From positions 3,489,001 to 3,553,000 of the forward strand of contig JAITYX010000058.1 in the NCBI GenBank assembly GCA_021018815.1: 64,000 nucleotides of DNA. Reading direction: 5' to 3'. This document shows, piece after piece, positions 1 through 11,084 of the stretch. Position numbers and translations under genes: made by a program. Position 1 is the stretch's first letter; each line of letters begins with the position of its first letter. This stretch comes from Talinum fruticosum (Eukaryota; Streptophyta; Magnoliopsida; Caryophyllales; Talinaceae). The notes under the pieces are model-generated. The model saw only the letters and a program-made list of their open reading frames with translations. It made no database searches and was not told the origin of the DNA.

Positions 1-1050
1 TTTGATCCGGCTCTTGAGCTGGTTCAATCCGAGTCATGATGTTCTAAGTTGTCTCATTCCGAGCCGCTTGCTTTTGATTCCGTCCGAGCTCGGCTTGAAA
101 GATCATCTTTATCTCGGCTAAGTTTCGGATCCGAGAACGTTGACTCACTTGGTTTTCCCCGATCAATCTCATCAAACACAACGTGGATGCTTTCTTCCAC
201 TTTGTTAGTTCTTTTATTGAAAACACGATATGCTTTACTATGAGATGAATAACCCAGAAAGATACCTTCATCTCGACCGAGCATCAAACTTGGTCGAGTG
301 AGCCTTACCATTGTTGTGAATATAGCACTTACATTCGAAGGGTTTGAAGTATGAGATGTTGGGCTTGTTTCCCTTGTAGAGCTCATATGGAGTTTTCTTC
401 ATAATGGGTCCGATGAGGAATTTGTTCGGTGTGTAGTTTGTCTGTGCCGATCGCCTCAACCCGTAAATAGTAAGGCGGATCATGTTCAATCATCATTATC
501 CTTCCTATATGTTCAAGAGTTCGATTCTTTCTCTCCACTACTCCATTATGTTGCGGAGTTCGGGTGCTAAGAAGTTGTGAGAGATACCATTCTTATCGCA
601 GAACTCTGCAAATCTCGAGTAATCGAACTCGCTTCCATGGTCGGTTCGACTTATGATCCGAGTCTAAGACTCTACTTGAATTTTTCGCAAAGCTTGCTCG
701 AACTCTTTGAAAGCTTCATTTTTGTGCTTAAGAAAACAAACCCGGGTAAATCATGAGTAGTCATCAACAACCACAAGTACATATGATTTACCTCCGAGAC
801 TCTTTACAAGGATTTCACCACATAAATCCATATGCAACAATTCAAGCACTTTGGATGTGGAAATAGTTTTGAGAGATTTGAAGGATGATCTCGACTGTTT
901 CCCTTTTGTGCATGCTTCACGATTTTATCTTTCTTAAATGCACAGTTGGGTAATCCTCTAACTAAACCATGAGATGCAAGCTTTTTGATAGTAGACATGC
1001 TAACATGACCTAGTCGAGGATTCCATGTCGAAAAATCATCATGCAAAGAT
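1..1050 (-). pseudogene. Copia pol fragment: integrase and GAG-pre-integrase
   Basis: Integrase inserts the cDNA copy into the host genome. The segment around 160-470 encodes the stretch found after the integrase core in plant copia elements, with KFDARS, then DEGIFLGYSSHSKAYRVFN and a HVVFDE ending. Around 490-760 are remains of the catalytic core, including a DHGSEFDYS-like motif for the second catalytic aspartate and an ERKNRTLE-like motif for the glutamate. At 804-1046 lies the GAG-pre-integrase zinc-binding domain (WNPRLGHVSMSTIKKL, GLVRGLPNCAF). Frameshifts separate all these blocks. Related copies with the same blocks sit at 13919-14520 and 44800-45700. Confidence 0.85.
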
Positions 1051-2400
1051 GCTCTTAAGAAGGATAAATTTTGACTTGGTTCATAAAGAGGAATAGTGTA
1101 GGTATTACTCGAGAGCTTAATCTCTTTGGTGGTTGCATCCGAAATATAACAATTTGTCCGAGTGAACCTTACCTCTTGGCCTTTGTCACATAATTGAGAG
1201 ATGCTGAGTAGATTGTAATTTAATCCCTTGATAAGATAGATTGGCTGACCGGGTTATCTCATTTCCCAATCTTTCCTATTCCAACTATCTTACCCTTATT
1301 GGCATCTCTAAAAGTGACTTTGCCTCCTTTGTAGTCTTCCAACTCAAAAAAGAGTCTTGAACCTCCCGACATGTGGCATGAGCATCCACTGTCTAAGTGC
1401 CATCATAGCCTCCTTCTTCTTTCTCGTCCCTATTTCTCCTTGGATAGTCTTTGAATATATGATCTTTACTGCCACATTCAAAATAGCCGAGTTCTTAGTC
1501 AAAGATAACTTTGAAGGGGAGGCGTATTTACCTTTTCTCGTTCTTCTTATCTTTCTTGTAGAACTCTTCCTTTGGCCTTTTCTCCCACTTCTTGTGCTTC
1601 ATCATCCTTTTAAAGCGTCGAGTAATAAGTGCCATGGGATCTTCTTCTAAGTCCGAGGAACTCGGACTCTCCTCTTTTCCGAGGATTTCAGGTGCAATGT
1701 TCTTTTTGGTGCCGACCTCGGCATCCTCTTCTTCTAGATGGATTTCATGGGTAAGTAACTTCCCAATCAGTTCATCCGGCTTTAGTTGAGAGAGGTTTTG
1801 AGTTTACTCGATAGCTATCACCTTGGGACCCCATCTTCTCTTTGGTAGACTTCTTAGAATTTTTCTACACATTTCTTCATAGGAAATCTTTCTACCCAGA
1901 GCTTTGAGATTGTTTGTAATCTCAGTGAAGCGTATCAACATATGAGTAATGTTTTCTTCGACTCTATCTTGAATAGCTCATATTTGTGAAGATATTGACT
2001 TATCTTCGCTTGTCTCACTTGGCTTGTTCCTTCATATGTGTTGACAAGAGTGTCCCACATATCTCGTTGTACTCTTCCGAGCCGATAGCACACATCGGAA
2101 TGTTCATTACTTTGAAATTCTTTTTGAACTTTTTGACTCTTCATTGGTGTACTCGTACTTTGCTTTAGGCACAGGTCTTGTATCTTCCATCTTCATTGGA
2201 ATATAATTGTCTTCTTATATGATGTTCAAAACATCTTCACCGTTGTCCACCAAAAAGTATTTCATTAGCTTCTTCTAGTGCACAAAGTTTGATCCTCTCG
2301 AATTTTGATGGTCTCGCTGGAAGACCTTCCTTCATCAAATTCTCCGTTGTTCCGAGCCATCCGATCTTTAGACCTTTGGATTGTTAGATCCCTTCTAAAA
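1051..2400 (-). pseudogene. Copia gag and protease fragment
   Basis: Minus-strand gag and protease of element A. The protease region lies near 1190-1390 and matches the intact-looking homologue at 14652-14975, which has the catalytic DSGCSRHM motif. The gag CCHC knuckle region lies near 1460-1510, and gag capsid-like sequence continues to about 2360, including WDTLVNTYEGTSQVRQAKI, a motif shared with the other copies here. The likely gag start is near 2357, with a MARNNGE-type N-terminus read from the homologous sites at 4618 and 37903. Several frameshifts are present. Gag packages the RNA into virus-like particles; protease processes the polyprotein. Confidence 0.8.
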
Positions 2401-2405
2401 GGTTA

Positions 2406-2418
2406 GGCTCTTATACCA
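2406..2418 (-). other. Primer binding site of copia element A
   Basis: On the minus strand this reads TGGTATAAGAGCC, two bases downstream of the LTR end. It differs by one base from TGGTATCAGAGCC, which is complementary to the 3' end of plant initiator-methionine tRNA and is the usual primer site in Ty1/copia. It fixes the element's orientation and the LTR boundary at 2421. Confidence 0.85.
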
Positions 2419-2420
2419 AT

Positions 2421-3902
2421 TGAAGGTTAGCTCTTGGAGAGTCTTAGTCACCCTAGAGGGGGATGAATAGGGTGATGAGGAGATTATAATAAACTTGGAA
2501 GATTTAAACTTGAAAAGAATGAACAAGACAATCGAGTCTAGATTGGACTCGTAAAAGTGTAGACTCGGAGATACGTGGAAACCCTCTTGGGGCGTAAAAC
2601 CACGATCGGTGGTAGTCTAAGCACCAAATCAAATCCACTATTTTGAATCCACAAAATACAAGCAGATCGACTCAACCCGAATTGCTCCCTTAAACAATTC
2701 CTTACAGAGTTTTCCTAGACTCGTAAATTCCCTTATCTCGATCTAGTACTTCCTAACCGAGGTAACCTTTACAGTCTAGGGACAACCGAGCTGAGTTAAC
2801 CCATCCAGCTCAGTCAAGGGACCTTACTCACAAAGTGAGAAGAGTATGTAACTAATTACAAGACTTTACAACTTAGAAAGTATGAATTACAAGTTGAGAG
2901 TTGTAAATAGAAGATTGAATTGAATACAATGGCTTTTGGTTAAGTAATGTGTTTCAACAATAATTTTTAAGTCTTGAGAGGTGGCTTCTATTTATAGATG
3001 ACCAAGCAAATTAGTCATTGTGATCGTATTCTGAACGAAGTCCTTCCTAATCGTTGTAACGGTTCTTCCGAGTCACTCGGAGAGATCCGTTGAGATATAA
3101 ACGTTATGCAACGGCTCTTGACTCCTAAGGGTGCTCTAATCAACCGGTGTTCTCTCGAAAAGTAAGGTGGAAACCACCGTTGAGCTTAGTGCTGAAAGTT
3201 TTCCAGCTTTGGAAATAAACAACCCCGACACGATTGTCCGAGCCTTGTTCGAAGTAGAAAACCCTTGTTCGTAAGTCGGTGATTGACAGCTTTAAGCCGC
3301 TTACTTTGTAATTCAAAAATGAGATAACCTCGTTTTGATAACCTACAAAAGTAAACAATTTTGGTTCTCAAAGTATAAAATACTTTGGTCCAAGATTAGG
3401 CATAGATAATAAATTAATTAAGATAATTAAGTGCATAATTATCTTAGGCCTAGAAGAGTGGAATTTTCCGAGTGTAATATTCATTATACTCAAATTGCAT
3501 CGGAGCTGATCCTAAGAAAGATCAAGTTATAAGAGTGAAAACATCGGAGTATACGGACTTGATCCGGGCAAATAACTCTCAAACAAATACACCGACTTAG
3601 AAATATGAATTAACACCGTATTTGACTTCGCTTTGAAATATGCGGTTAGAACTCGGATAAGAAGTGTTAGAGAGATTATTTGAACATGCAATAAATCTGA
3701 GTGATGTCCGAGTGACTCGAAACATCAATGTGAGAAGACAAACAAGAATGTGTTTTTGAGTCGATCGAATCGAATAAAAACTTATGCAGGAGTTTCTATA
3801 ACACTCGTAATGACTTGTAATCAAAACTTAGGAGGGATGAGGTTTGTACATGAGCCTTTATGTGGTACTCGGAATGATCTAGTCTCGTAGTCCGAGTCTT
3901 CA
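2421..3902 (-). repeat. Copia LTR (5' LTR of element A, minus orientation)
   Basis: Long terminal repeat of about 1.48 kb with TG/CA termini: it opens with TGAAGGTTAGC and closes with CCGAGTCTTCA. It holds the promoter and polyadenylation signals of the element. A TATA box (TATAAATAG on the minus strand) lies at about 2991-2998, and CCGTT/AACGG motifs cluster just upstream of it in element orientation (about 3050-3185). The same repeat recurs at least ten times in the window, in both orientations. Confidence 0.92.
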
Positions 3903-4544
3903 AATTGGAACACCTTTTGGAGCAAATAGTCGTTGCCCAATGTTCACGAGCCTAACGAATCTTTTCCGAGTGACTCGTAAAAGCCTTTACAACGGCTTGT
4001 AAAGACTTCAGTCCAAAATCGACTCAACGACTACTCTTCTTGGTTATCTATAAATAGAAGACACTTCACAAGACTTGAAGATTGCTGAAACTATTGATCA
4101 ATACACTGCCTAATTCTCTTAGTGCATTACTCACTCAATCTTTTACTTACAACTCCAAGCTATACTTAATATTTTCTGAGTTGTAAAGTCTTGTAATCGA
4201 TTACATACTTCTCTTACTTTCTAAGTAAGGTCCCTTGACTCGAGCCGTAATGGTTAACTCAGCTCATTTGTCCCTAACTCGTAGAGGTTATCACAGTTAG
4301 CAAGTAATAAATCGGATAAGGGAACATCTAAATCTAGGAAAACACTATAAGGAATTGTGTAAGGGAGCAATTCTGGTAGAATCGATCCTTTGTATTTTAA
4401 GGATTCAAAATAGTGGATTTGACTTGGTGCTTGGATTAGCACTAACCGTGGTTTTCCGCCGCATGAGGGTTTCCATGTATCTCCGAGTGTTTGCATTTCG
4501 AGTCCAATTTAGACTTAGACTCAACAATGGATTTCTTTCTTAGC
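3903..4544 (+). repeat. Partial copia LTR, plus orientation
   Basis: The downstream part of a copia LTR in plus orientation, including the TATA box (TCTATAAATAGAAG near 4048) and the region towards U5. It starts abruptly at the end of the minus-strand LTR, as expected if element A inserted into the 5' LTR of a plus-strand relative. Its right end is a recombination joint with a duplicate of element A's leader. With 2421-3140 it forms a long inverted repeat. Confidence 0.8.
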
Positions 4545-4679
4545 AAAAGTTTGTTCCTCTTAATTTTGGTGGTGTGCTGGAAGATCTTCCTTCATCGAAC
4601 TCTCGTTGTTCCGAGCCATCCGATCTTTAGACCTTTGGATTGTTAAATCCTTTCCGAAAGGTTAGGTTCCGATACCAAT
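4545..4679 (-). pseudogene. Duplicated gag start and primer binding site
   Basis: A 135-bp copy of the leader end of element A: a truncated gag N-terminus (start codon near 4618), then a primer site near 4665-4677 that reads TGGTATCGGAACC on the minus strand, then the LTR. It equals the stretch at about 2283-2420. This shows that the block made of leader, minus LTR and plus LTR fragment was duplicated in tandem with an offset of about 2.26 kb. Confidence 0.75.
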
Positions 4680-6173
4680 TGAAGGTTAGCTCTTGGAAAG
4701 TCTTAATCACCCTAAAGGGGGGTGAATAGGGTGATAAGGAGATTATAACAAACTTGGAAGATTTAAGCTTGAAAAGAATGAATAAGACAATGTGAATCTA
4801 GATTAGACTCGAAAAGTGTAAACTCGGAGATACGTGGAAAGCCTCCTGGGCGTAAAACCACGGTCGCTGCTAGTCCAAGCACCAAGTTAAATCCACTATT
4901 TTGAATCCACAAAATACAGATAGACTCGACTCAACCTAAATTGCTCCCTTAAAATTTTCCTTACTGAGTTTTCTTAGACTCGAAATTCCCTTATCCGATC
5001 TAGTACTTCCTAACCGAGGTAACCTTTACAACTAGGGACAACCGAGATTAGTTAACCCTTGCAGCGCAGTCAAGGGACCTTACTCGTAAAGTAAGAAGAG
5101 TATGTAACTAATTACAAGACTTTCCAACTCGGAATGTATAAATTACAACCTCGGGAGTTGTAAGTAGAAGATTGAATATGAATACAATGACTTTTGGTTA
5201 AGTAATGTGTTTCAACAATAATTCCAAGTAATCTTCAAGTCTTGAGAGGTGGCTTCTATTTATAAATGACCAAGCAAATTAGCCGTTGTGATCTGTATTA
5301 TGAACGAAGTCCTTCCCGACCTTTATAACGGTTCTTCTAAGTCACTCACAAGAGATCCGTTGAGATGTGAACCTTATGCAATGGCTCTTGACTCCTAAGG
5401 GTGCTCCAATCAACTAGTGTTGTCTCGAAAAGTAAGGTGGAAACCACCGTTGAGCTTAGTGCTGAAATTTTTCCAGTTTTGGAAATAAACAACCCCGACA
5501 CGATGTCCGAGCCTTGTTCGAAGTAGAAAACCCCGGTTCAAAAGCCGATGATGGACAGCTTTAAGCCGATTACTTTTGTAATTCAAAAATGAGATAACCT
5601 CGTTTTGATAACCTACAAAAGTAAACAATTTTGGTTCTCAAAGTATAAAATACTTTGGTCCAAGATTAGGCATAGATAATAAATTAATTAAGATATTTAA
5701 GTGCATAATTATCTTAAGCCTAGAAGAGTGGAATTTTCTCGAGTGTAATATTCATTATACTCAAATTGCATCAAAGCCAGTCCTAAGAAAGATCAAGTTA
5801 TAAGAGTGAAAACATCGAGTATACAGACTTGATCTTTGCAAATAACTCTCAAACAAATACACCGACTTAGAAATATGAATTAACACTCGTATTTGACTTC
5901 GCTTTGAAATATGCAACTGTAACTCGGATAAGAAGTGTTAGAGAGATTATTTGAACATGCAATAAATCTGAGTGATGTCCGAGTGACTCGAAACATCAAT
6001 GTGAGAAGACAAATAAGAATGTGTTTTCCGAGTCAGTCGAATCAAATAAAAACTTATGCAGGAGTTTCGTAACACTCGTAATGACTTGTAATCAAAACTT
6101 AGGAGGGATGAGGTTTGTACATGAGCCTTATTGTGGTACTCGGAATGATCTAGTCTCGTAGTCCGAGTCTTCA
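4680..6173 (-). repeat. Copia LTR, tandem-duplicate copy, minus orientation
   Basis: Second copy of the 2421-3902 LTR, about 1.49 kb, with the same TGAAGG start and TCTTCA end and followed by the same plus-strand LTR fragment. It differs from the first copy mainly by small indels beside CG dinucleotides. Confidence 0.92.
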
Positions 6174-6862
6174 AATTGGAACACCTTTTGGAGCAAATAG
6201 TCGTTGCCCAATGTTCACAGCCTAACGAATCTTTTCCGAGTGACTCGTAAAAGCCTTTACAACGGCTCGTAAAGACTTCAGTGTAAAAATCGACTCAACG
6301 ACTACTCTTCTTGGTTATCTATAAATAGAAGACACTTCACAAGACTTAAAGATTGCTGAAACTATTGATCAATACACCGCCTAATTCTCTTAGTGCATTA
6401 CTCACTCAATCTTTTACTTACAACTCCAAGCTATACTTAATATTTTCCGAGTTGTAAAGTCTTGTAATCGTTACATACTTCTCTTACTTTCTAAGTAAGG
6501 TCCCTTGACTGAGCTGTAATAGCTTAACTCAGCTCATTTGTCCCCGATCTGTAAAGGTTATCACAGTTAGGAAGTAATAAATCGATAAGGGAACATCTAA
6601 ATTTAGGAAAACACAAGTAAGGAATTGTGTAAAGGAGCAATTCTGGTAGAATCAGTCCTTTTTATTTTAAAGATTCAAAATAGTGGATTTGACTTGGTGC
6701 TTGGATTAGCACCGACCGTGGTTTTCTCGCCCCATGAGGGTTTCGACGTATCTCCGAGTGTTTGCATTTCGAGTCCAATTTAGACTTAAACTCAACAGCT
6801 AATTTCCTCATCACCCTATTCACCCCCTAGGGTGACTTAGACTCTCCAAGAGCAAACCTTCA
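6174..6862 (+). repeat. Partial copia LTR, plus orientation, complete 3' end
   Basis: Second copy of the 3903 LTR fragment. This one keeps the LTR 3' end (CACCCTATTCACC...AACCTTCA at 6862). A primer binding site should follow, but the next base already belongs to an RNase H coding fragment, so gag, integrase and most of pol of the plus-strand element are deleted. Confidence 0.85.
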
Positions 6863-6999
6863 GAGACCATTCTAAGAAAGGTGATATTGAACTTGAGTTT
6901 ATTCTTATAAAATTTCAGTTAGCTAATATTTTCACCGAGCCTCTAAGTGAAGATCGGCTTTTCTTTATTAGTAGTGAGCTTGGCATTTTAAATGCATGA
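6863..6999 (+). pseudogene. C-terminal RNase H fragment of plus-strand copia element
   Basis: Encodes the last 45 or so residues of copia RNase H: KGDIELEF, then FQLANIFTEPLSEDRLFF and a SELGILNA ending at the TGA at 6997. The family usually has ADIFTKPL at this place. It joins directly to the LTR on its left. On its right comes the promoter and ORF of the extra gene, so the gene order RNase H, extra ORF, 3' LTR is kept. Confidence 0.85.
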
Positions 7000-7269
7000 T
7001 TATCCGAGTTATTGCATGAATTATTCTTTTATGATTATATGATATATACTTTGAGTAGATAATAAATGGATCAGTTGACTTACAATAAGACCGAGCTATG
7101 AGTTATAAATTTTCCGAGTGTGTTCTCGAGTCACTCAAATGTCTTACCGAGTCAAACTCGGATTATGAGCAAAATGGATATCAAAATTTTAGGATCATCT
7201 CTAAATAAATGGAGAATCTCATAAATGTTTTCGAAAACTCTTTCTTCTCTCTCTCGTCTCGTCACACGA

Positions 7270-7578
7270 ACAGTCAGCAGAAACTAGCCATTGGAAGAAA
7301 GTTGTTGGAGAAACTAGCCGTTATTGCACGTAATGACTCAACGATTTGATAACCGCCGCTTGGTAACCGAGTCAAAAAGTGGGTTGGAAGCCTTTTCTCG
7401 CTATAAATAACACCGCTTCACTTTCTTTCTTCTACTTTACCTACTTATTGCTTTCTCTCTCACTCTCTTTGCTTTCCAACTCGCTTACTCTCACACTCAT
7501 ATTCTCTCTCTGTTTCTTGACCTTCCGTGTTCTCTACTCATTCTCTTGTTTCTCTTAAACAATCTCTACTCTCTAACC
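7270..7578 (+). promoter_or_regulatory. Internal promoter and leader of the extra copia ORF, copy 1
   Basis: A TATA box (TATAAATA, 7402-7409) lies about 170 nt before the ORF start at 7579, followed by a strongly pyrimidine-rich leader of CTTTCT and CTCTCT runs. Upstream are AGCCGTT, AACGATT and AACCG motifs. The layout recurs in the two other copies at 19399 and 34723. It is not a displaced LTR, because the surrounding sequence does not match the LTR promoter. Promoter activity is inferred. Confidence 0.6.
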
Positions 7579-9139
7579 ATGCCTAAGAGAGGATCTACCG
7601 TGAAAGGAGGTTCGGCCACCAAGAGGGCCGGAAATAAGTCCAATCGATCCGAGGTCGCACAAGGCAAAGGCAAAGAGCCCGCCTCGGATGACCCAAAGCA
7701 CAACGTCACCCAACATTTCATTCTCGGATGACAAGTTCTTTTCAAAAACCTCCTTCCTTGGTTAAAACACATCGCCAAAACCGGTGTGTGCAACTATATT
7801 TGTTTCGTGAGTACATCTACCCAAACCTTATGTCCGAGTTCTAAACTCACATGACAGCCAACGATGGCGTCATTACTTCTCTTATTCAAGGTAAGACCAT
7901 TTGAATCAATCTTGCCTTACTTTACAAACTTTTTAATATGAAGACCCTCTTTCTTGACTCCAATCCAATTCCTTTCACTCGAAGTCTCCGATGATTTCTT
8001 TGCAAAATATGCAAAAGAACCTCCTCGCCTAGAAAGAACTTTTCCGTGACTCGGATTACCTTAGAAGACAGAGCTTCGTTTTTTATTCTAATGAGGACAT
8101 TCTTCTCCTATCACCTATCTAAAGAGAACCCCAACTCCAAAGTTCTAAAGGTTCTCTATGACATTCTCAAGGGCTACAAAGTAGACTTCTTTCCATTCAT
8201 CTTGGAATAAATAACCCTTATTCCTACTTACTCTAATAAGACTCCATATCCTTTCTGAGCTCTTCTCACTCGCTGTTTTCAAGTAGTTTAAGGTTCCTCT
8301 TCCTTCGACCCTCAATCTGTCTTGGAGCCTGCTGTTTGTCCTGGGAAGAGTGAACTTCGGGTCTTGGATACCAGGAATTCAAGCCTGGTGTCCGGGTTCA
8401 TTCGTCTAAGTTATCACCACCTCCTCCTCCACCTCGGACTCGGATAATTCCGGAGGTCCCATTTCTTACCGCTGGACCTTTTACTTCTCAACTTGCACCT
8501 TCCGTCGAACTTCCGGAGAAAGTATCCAACAAACTTACTTCTCTTACTTTAGAGTTGAAATCAACTATGAATGCTTTCCAAAATTATATCCGAACTCGAC
8601 TCGATGCAAAGCCGGGCTCGGACTCAACTCAAGGAGAGTCAAAATCTAATTTCTAAGCTCAAGGAGGAGGTTAAGCAACAATGCGATCAAATTCAACGCC
8701 TATAAGAGAGAAGATCAAAGGCAGCCAAGGACTCAAAATCCTCTAAAGAATTTGAAGAGTCCTCCAGTCCTTCTAAGTCTAATCGAAGAAGCATAAGAAA
8801 GACACGGAGAGGTCGAAGGAGAAAAAGAAGAAGAAAATGAGGAAGAAGTTGCTCAACCTAAGGACCAAGGCAACACAGAACCCGAGGTGATCTCTTCATA
8901 TCACACTCGGAGTGCCTCGAAGAGGCTGGTGAAGTTGGCCGAAGGCCCCCGCCTCGCAGTCTCAACCAGAGCAGTCTTTAAGGAAGAAGAAGAAGAAGAG
9001 GAAAAAGATCTCGCTCCAGTTCACGTAACCTGGATCCCTCCACTTCCAAATGTACCCATTCTAATGCCACCTTGCTCAGCCTACTTCCACTCAAGCTTAT
9101 AGGCACAGGCGCACGGCTCGTTCTTCAACCTCACGCTAA
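7579..9139 (+). pseudogene. Extra ORF of the copia family, copy 1 (unknown function)
   Basis: Located between RNase H and the 3' LTR. The N-terminus is basic and low in complexity (MPKRGS, GNKSNRSE, QGKGKEP), then comes an ITQH..LDDKFF-type motif near 7710, a middle region matching the minus-strand copy at 33600-34300, a proline-rich patch near 8410-8480, and an acidic, lysine-rich C-terminal third (about 8690-9020) ending in an Arg/Ser/Thr-rich tail at the TAA at 9137. Stops and frameshifts break it repeatedly. I see no signal peptide or clear membrane segment, so an envelope role is not supported; a nucleic-acid or Gag-associated protein is possible. The function is unknown; the gene is recognised by comparing the three copies in this window. 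Confidence 0.6.
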
Positions 9140-9622
9140 ACTCAAATTTTCTCCGTTTTCCTTTTTTTTTTTTATTTTGTTTTGTCCAACATCTTTTGTA
9201 ATTACTTGTTCTTTCCTCCTTCATTTTGTTATTTTGCATAGGGGAGAGAAAAGAGAGAAAAATAGATGTTTGGTTTAGGGGAGTTTTTCCCTTAGTTATT
9301 TTCTCGAGTTTACTTTACTTTATTTTGTTCTTGTACAAATGTTTCTCGTAAGGAATGAAATTAGCTTATTTCTTAGCATATCTATTTCTAAGGACATGTT
9401 TTATATATACTCGATATTATCTCTTTACACTTTAACATCTTTGCTCCGATTACTTCAAGAAACATGTTTTGAGTTATGTTTTGATCTAAGCTCGAATTGA
9501 TAAATACTCATCATTATTTTTCTTGCTCTAATAAATACTCGTGCTCGATCAATTCTCTATGAAAACTTAACTCTCCGAACCGATTAGTTTCTATCTTAAG
9601 TATGGAATGCCTTTCATTAAAA
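9140..9622 (+). other. 3' untranslated region of plus-strand copia element, polypurine tract damaged
   Basis: AT-rich sequence between the extra ORF and the 3' LTR. The sequence GGAATGCCTTTCAT, which precedes the polypurine tract in all three copies, is present at 9604-9617, but the G-run and the first LTR bases (compare AAAAAAGGGCGGAT at 21522) are missing here. The loss would prevent normal plus-strand priming. Confidence 0.6.
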
Positions 9623-11084
9623 AAGACTCGGGTATAACTCTCTATCTCTCTTAGGTTTTGATTCTAAGTCATTTTGAGCTTTATAGAAACTCATATCTAA
9701 GTTTTCATCTTGTTCGACCCACTCGAAACCAGTCATTCAAGCATAACATTTCTTAACTATATTTCTAACGCACTCGGACACAACCGAAAACAATCACATG
9801 AGTAAATAATTTCTTTAACACTTTTATTCTAAGCACTAATTTTTTGTTTCAAGTGAAAATGAATTACAGTGTTAATTCTAATTTCTAAGTCAATTTATTT
9901 ATTAAGAATTATTTACTTGATCAACTATATATATTCTGATATCTTACTCTTTCTAACTTGATCATTTTAATGATTGACTCTAGATGGAATTTGAACCTAA
10001 CGGATATTAGACTTAAAAACTCCATTCTTTTAGGTCGAAGATTAAGTACTTAATTACTTTGAATTAATTATTATCTTTGCCTAATCTTGGACCAAAGTAT
10101 TTTTATACTTTGGGTACCACTTGGATTTGCTTTTGTAAGTTTATTAAACAAGCCTCATCTACTTTTAAAATACAAAAGCAATCGATTTCTAGCCGTTAAA
10201 CACCAGCAGACGTAAATCACCCATTTCTGGACATGGCTCGGACACCGTGTCAAGGGTTGTTTGTTTCCAAAACCGAAAAACTTCAGCTTGAGTCTAACAG
10301 TTATTTCCACCCTAAATTTAAATAACCACCAGAGGGTTAGACCACCTTTTGAGCCAAGGATCACTACACAACGTTCACATCTCAACGGATCTTTTTCGAG
10401 TGACTTAGACTAGCCCTTACAATGGCTATTGAAGCTCACAAGTTTAGAACAAGTCTTAACGGTCATTCTGCCTTGGTGCTTATAAATAGAAGCCACTCCA
10501 CAACACTTGAAGATTGTCGATGAACACATTGCTTAATATTTATTTAGTGCATTCTTATTCAATCTTCACTCACAACTCCTAACCTCGTATTTTCTTACTT
10601 TCCGAGTTGTAAAGAAAGTCTTGTAATCACTCATACTCTTTCTACTTTCTTTGTAAGTCCCTTGATTGAGCTATAAGGGCTAACTCTCAGTTGGCCCCGA
10701 TCGTAAAGGTTAACTCAGCCAAGAAGTACTAGTTCAGTATAAGGGAACTTTTAAGTCTATGAAAACTTGTAAAGGAATTGTCTAAGGGAGCAATTCTCGT
10801 AAGAGACATTCCTTTGTAATTCTGGTAAGAGACGTTCCTTTGTAATTGAGGATTCAATTAGTGGATTTGACTTGGTGCTTGGATTAGCACTGTCCGCGGT
10901 TTTCTGCCCTATGAAGGTTTCCACATATTTTAATGTGTAATTAACTTTATGAGTCCAATCTAGACTCGAATTTGTTTCTTAGTTTTATTTGTGCAAAACT
11001 CGTTTCATATTTTTCAAAAATTTTCCATCACCCTATTCACCCCCTCCTCTAGGGTGACTTAACCTCTCTAAGAGCAAACCTTCA
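9623..11084 (+). repeat. Copia 3' LTR, plus orientation
   Basis: About 1.46 kb. It starts within AGACTCGGGTATAACTC, with the TG terminus lost, and ends in AGCAAACCTTCA at 11084. A TATA box lies near 10481 (TTATAAATAGAAGCC). AACGG/CCGTT motifs precede it at about 10190-10460. The next five bases, ATTGT, would be the right target-site copy; the left one is outside the readable structure. Confidence 0.88.

Larger units (their letters stand above)
1..2420 (-). mobile_element. Copia element A, internal region (partial, runs off the left edge)
   Basis: Minus-strand interior of a Ty1/copia retrotransposon. Read from 2420 down to 1 it shows a primer binding site, gag, a CCHC zinc knuckle, protease, GAG-pre-integrase, integrase core and the integrase C-terminal segment, which is the order usual for Ty1/copia (integrase before reverse transcriptase). 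Reverse transcriptase would lie to the left of the window. Its 5' LTR follows at 2421. Reading frames are broken many times, so it is not expected to be autonomous. Family assignment is firm from domain order and motifs; the lineage within copia cannot be settled without a tree. Confidence 0.9.

Noticed and set aside
7579..9139. Calling the extra copia ORF an envelope gene
   Set aside because: No signal peptide, fusion-like or membrane-spanning segment could be read in any of the three copies.
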